Shown: positions 60,350 through 64,000 of the stretch, piece after piece
Layout of the letters: the number at the start of each line of letters is the position of its first letter
How positions within the stretch are numbered: the stretch's first letter is position 1
DNA from: Ailanthus altissimus
Lineage: Eukaryota > Streptophyta > Magnoliopsida > Sapindales > Simaroubaceae
DNA: 64,000 nucleotides
Assembly (NCBI GenBank): GCA_946807835.1
Contig: OX327683.1
Span: 17,055,001-17,119,000 of the forward strand
Reading direction: 5' to 3'
Notes under the pieces: model-generated
The model's input: the letters and a program-made list of their open reading frames with translations, nothing else
What the model was told of the DNA's origin: nothing
The model's database searches: none
Translations under genes and position numbers: made by a program

Positions 60350-60586
60350 TGATGTGCGATTTTTAACTAAACGCAAGTGCACGCTATCATACTAAATAAT
60401 ATAAGATTTGAGTCCAAGTATCTTTAACTTCTTCATTTGGCTTCCAATTTTTCCATTATCTTCATGTCGTAGGTTGAAAACCTATATTTGATCAATAAAT
60501 TTAAATAAATAGCAAAATACTCATCTATTTAGGGCAAAATCTAAGTTCAAGAGGATGAAAATATTATTCATTATAAGAGCTTATCA
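60350..60586. mobile_element. Short TGAT...ATCA element inserted in the Tat-type pol
   Basis: 237 bp starting TGATGTGCGATTTTTAAC and ending AAGAGCTTATCA, with an exact CCTAT target duplication at 60345-60349 and 60587-60591. Removing it restores collinearity between RT and RNase H. It shares ends, and the TTGAGT / AAGT early region, with the solo LTR at 48236. Confidence 0.8.
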
Positions 60587-60599
60587 CCTATCTTTACTA

Positions 60600-61440
60600 C
60601 TTCCTAATAGAACCTTGTTTCTTTATCTTGCAGTTTCCAAAGCGATAGTCAGTACAATTTTATTTTGAGAGGAAGTGTACTAGCAAAAATTGATCTTCTA
60701 CACTAATAAAGTATTGATGGATATAAAATTAGATATTCAACAACAGAAAAATCGGTCCTCACCCTCGTCCAGGCCAAAGAAAAACTCTGTCACTACTTTG
60801 AAGCACATCCCACAATGATATACACTTCCTATCTACTAAAATACATCATATCCAAACTAGACGATGTAGGAAAAGTTACCAAGATTTTGATAGGGCTAAT
60901 CCACCTGGATATAAAATATTGTCTGAAAAACGCAATCAAAAGATAGGTGATGGCTAACTTTTTACTGGAATGCAAATCAACTATGGAAGATGATGCTCTC
61001 ATTCTAGAACTACAAGACAAGGTGGAAGTATGATAGATACACATTGACAGATCTTTTAATAAGAATGAGTTTGGGCTAGGCATCCAGATATAAAGCCTTA
61101 AAGGATTAATACAATGAGATTACTATCTCTAACGTCTAATAACAATGTAGAATAGAAGGTACTGATTGAGGGATTAATAGTGTCACAATAGATGGTGGTG
61201 AAAAGGTTATATATATACACGAACTCCACCTTAGTCACCACTCAATAGAACGATGACTATATAGTAAAATAAGGCAAAATGAAAAGCTACCTTACAAGGG
61301 CAAATGAGGCAGCCGAATGATTACAAGAAGTTATTATTACTTAGATTCTCAAAGACGAGAATATAAAAGTTAATAGACTTACCAAAGAAGCCTCAATGGT
61401 AAAATACCACTCACCACTAAAAACAATGACAATAGAAGAG
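60600..61440 (+). pseudogene. Tat-type RNase H remnant (two RNase H-like parts)
   Basis: The first part has LYLAVSKAIVSTILF, VQAKEKLCHYFEAHPTMI and LDIKYCLKNAIKR. The second part starts IHIDRSFNKNEFGLGI and continues with SNNNVE, IYTNSTLV and VNRLTKEAS, resembling the additional archaeal-type RNase H present in Tat elements. Both are full of stops. Confidence 0.8.
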
Positions 61441-61639
61441 GAAATCGAACTATAATAGGAATCTGAGATAGAGGATATGATAGAAATCATGAGTTCTACA
61501 AACTGGATTACTTCTTATATTGGCTTCTTATAGGATAAGAAGCTCTTTAAAAAAAGGTAGAAAACTAGAAAGCTCAGAAGCAAAGCAAAATGATTTACAC
61601 TCTTGGAAGAAGAATCAACAGGAAGGTATTTCTTATAGT

Positions 61640-62600
61640 ATATTTGTGGTCTGTGACTAAAAAATAAGGAAAGAATATAATAGGGAGGTGCACGAAAGAG
61701 TATGCAGAAACTACTCCAATAGAAGGATCATCATTTAAAAAATCCTTTGACAGAGGTACTATCAAGCTATCTTACAACAAGAAGTAAATGAGTACGTAAA
61801 GAAACGTGAAAAATGTTAAAAAAATACATATTCATCCATCTTCCCATTACGGATCTTAACATTATTTTAAGCTCTTAACCTTTTTTCTAATAGAGAATGG
61901 ACATTATAGGACCCCCGCTCATAACAACTGATGGAAAGAGATTCGTCCTCTTAGTAATAGATTATTTCACAAAATATGTGAAGGTAAAGGCTTACAACAA
62001 CATAATTGGAATCGAAGTAAGGAAACTTCTCTAGAATAACATCATTACCAGATACGAGATGCCGCAAGTGCTCATCTCAAACAATGGAAAGCAGTTCATA
62101 CGACCATGACTGCAATCTGCTATAAGTATAAGATTTAACAAAAGTTCTCATCTCATAGTTATCCACAAAGCAATGAGTAAGTAAAAATCACCAACAAGAC
62201 CATCTTCACAATTTTGAGAAAAAGAATAGAACAAATTAAGAGAAAGTGGTTGGAAGAACTCTCGAGAGTTCTTTGAGATTATAGAATGACAGAAGCTAGA
62301 TCAATATAATGTTTGCCATATGCATTGGTGTATGGAACAAAAATAGTACCACCAATGGAAGTGTTTATTCCCACCATACTGATGAAGATGGTAAGATTGA
62401 AATTAAATGACAAAGCTCTCTCTATAGCCAAAGATCTGGCTGATGAAGCTCAAGACATTGTCACAATCTATGCTGTAGTTTATAAAGGAAAGATAAAAAG
62501 ATAGTATGACAGAAAAGTACGAAAAAGAGAACTCAACAAATGAGATTTAGTATTATGAGAAGCACTGGACATAAATAAAGAATAGAATGCTAGTAAGCAT
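61640..62600 (+). pseudogene. Tat-type integrase remnant
   Basis: Blocks in order: RMDIIGPPLITTDGKRFVLL and VIDYFTKYVKVKAYNNI (first catalytic Asp), IITRYEMPQVLISNNGKQF (the second Asp has become Asn), SHSYPQSNE-like remnants, then YALVYGTKIVPPMEV and DLADEAQDIVTIY near the C-terminus. It has stops and frameshifts throughout. Confidence 0.85.
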
Positions 62601-62679
62601 GTTTTAAATATTTTGCATATAAAGTTATTTCAATTTAATTAATAAGAAATTTGTCAGTATGTGTGACTTATAATTCAAG

Positions 62680-63380
62680 CTAACAAATGTCACCTTCCCT
62701 TAGAAGGGTTATGCTCCATAAGCCACTTAACCTTGGGGTCATAGGCTTAGAATTGCAAATGTCATCTTCTTTTGGAAGAGTTGTGTACTCAGAATTACGT
62801 AAGTCACATTTCTTTCAAAAGTCATGTGCTACAGGCCACCTAACCTTAAGAAGGTCATGTGCTTAAAATTACAAACGTCTTCTTCTCTTAGAAGGGTCAT
62901 GTACTAGAAGCCACCTGACCTTGGAAAGATTATATGCCTAAAATTACAAAATTCGTATTCCCTTAGAAGGGTCGTATACCACAGGCTACTGACTTAGGAA
63001 GGTTGTGTACTCAGAATTACAAAAGTTACTTTACCTTAAAAGAGTTCCATAGATTTGAGCTTAGAAAAGTACCAAGCTTAAAACTATAAAAAACGTATTT
63101 CCTTGGAATGGTCGCGTGCATAGGCAACCCTGACCTTGGAAAGGTCATGTCTTAAGAATTACAGAAGTCACCTTCCATTAGAAGCATCATGTGTCATAGT
63201 CCGACTGACCTTGGGAAGGTTATGTGCTTAGAATTATAAATACCATCCTTCCTTAAAAGAATCACAAACCTTGAACAACTTAACTGTGGAAAGACTGTTC
63301 ACCTTAAATAACTCAAAGCTATATGCTCATAATCACAAATGTCAACTTCTAGGGCTATATGCCTTAGACCGTCTATCTTT
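62680..63380. repeat. Tandem repeat array in the Tat-type 3' region, ~70-75 bp unit
   Basis: About nine or ten diverged units share CTTCCCTTAGAAGGGTCATG, then GCCACCTGACCTTGGAAAGG and TGTGCTTAGAATTACAAA. Units start at about 62686, 62761, 62807, 62877 and onward, with some shortened. The array begins about 90 bases after integrase homology ends. Such 3' tandem arrays are known in Tat/Ogre elements. Confidence 0.88.
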
Positions 63381-63772
63381 AATAAGGCTGCATATTTAAC
63401 GCTATGTGACTGTAGAAAGATTTCATAATTCAAAATACTTAGTGACATAAATTCATAATAAGTAATCAATTACAAGGAAACGAAAAAGAACTACAGTACA
63501 ACTTTCCATACTTTAGATGTCAAAACCCAGAAATTAGACCATACATAACATTTAACCCCTCGGGGCACGAGAAAAGGAAAATTCAAGACCCAAGAAAGTG
63601 AAAGACATAGAGGGAAGTATAATTTAACCACTTCTTTATAATCACTATAAACCAAAGGACTAGAAAAAATAAACATTTTTCTTTCATTATGTCAACTAAA
63701 GTTTTCCATTACATTTAAAACTTTTTTCAAATATTTCAAAAGGGAAATAAGAAGAAGAATAACTAATGTCCA

Positions 63773-64000
63773 TCAATCTTTACTAAAAGAGTCATCAAGA
63801 AGATCTACAATATCTAGGTTAGCCTCAGAGACATTCTCGCCAATGGAATCATAATTGATCTACCTCAAAGTCTCATTAAAATGCCTGGCAAACCAACCTT
63901 TATACTAACCACAACTGATGTCGAAGTCTTTAGGCAACTGCTTATAAGTTGCAAGATCACAATCAACTCAGAAGCCACAACAAAAGCATTAAACTGAAGT
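63773..64000 (-). pseudogene. Possible antisense ORF of the Tat-type element, C-terminal part
   Basis: Reading the minus strand gives CDLATYKQLPKDFDISCG, a stop, YKGWFARHFNETLR, a stop, and INYDSIGENVSEANLDIVDL, ending LDDSFSKD before TGA at 63775-63773. The composition and frame persistence look like a decayed protein read toward pol. Antisense genes in this position are known in Tat-lineage elements. The rest lies outside the window. Confidence 0.55.

Larger units (their letters stand above)
56330..64000 (+). mobile_element. Decayed Tat-type Gypsy LTR retrotransposon, runs off the window
   Basis: In plus orientation the order is LTR-like end and primer site (to 56797), gag, protease, RT, RNase H, integrase, a tandem-repeat region, then an antisense reading frame. 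This order, with long non-coding 3' sequence containing tandem repeats and an antisense ORF, is a known feature of Tat-lineage plant Gypsy elements. Every domain carries stops and frameshifts. A TGAT...ATCA element (60350-60586) has inserted between RT and RNase H. The 3' LTR is outside the window. Confidence 0.85.

Overview
The window is plant nuclear DNA, almost certainly from a eudicot. It is AT-rich, its genes have GT-AG introns, and it is packed with LTR retrotransposons, L1 LINEs, MITEs and a tRNA-type SINE. The species cannot be fixed from sequence alone; a woody eudicot such as Citrus would fit, but that is a guess. Only three host genes are supported: cytosolic ribosomal protein L35 (minus strand, four coding exons, 2277-4022) and two tandem paralogues of a monoacylglycerol-lipase-like alpha/beta hydrolase (plus strand, 40183-42634 and 54042-56147). 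I reassembled all three by following splice sites. Each has a first coding exon of only the ATG (plus one base in L35).

Layout. 1-6.1 kb: AT-rich flank, RPL35 and short tandem duplications. 6.1-15.0 kb: a complete but dead Copia element (minus strand) bounded by a GACAA target duplication; its 5' LTR is split by a 3.5-kb internally deleted Gypsy element (plus strand). 15-18 kb: degenerate tandem repeats, a duplicated block next to a 53-bp-arm hairpin, and a hAT-type MITE. 19-31 kb: a pair of ~450-bp direct repeats, two miniature LTR elements (TRIM-like), a repeat-rich remnant, and the 3' end of a second Copia element with a ~2.2-kb LTR. 33-36 kb: a Mutator-type MITE and a SINE with a 17-bp target duplication. 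40-56 kb: the hydrolase pair, separated by L1 LINE remains that are interrupted by solo LTRs, plus one more candidate solo LTR. 56.3-64 kb: a very decayed Tat-type Gypsy element with gag, protease, RT, RNase H and integrase remains, a 3' tandem-repeat array and the start of an antisense reading frame; it runs off the window.

How the parts relate. The two hydrolases have identical internal exon lengths (33, 127, 147, 131, 138 and 99 bases) and clearly arose by tandem duplication. The ~11.4 kb between them consists largely of identifiable transposon insertions. The rest of the window records successive insertions, most datable relative to each other by nesting and matching target-site duplications. 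I found no CRISPR, operon or other prokaryote-style system, and nothing that amounts to a wholly new biological system. The most unusual items are the near-perfect 53-bp hairpin, the TRIM-like element carrying an internal ~66-bp tandem repeat, a family of TGAT...ATCA solo LTRs present three times, and the Tat-type element whose RT catalytic motif has been replaced by a TA microsatellite.
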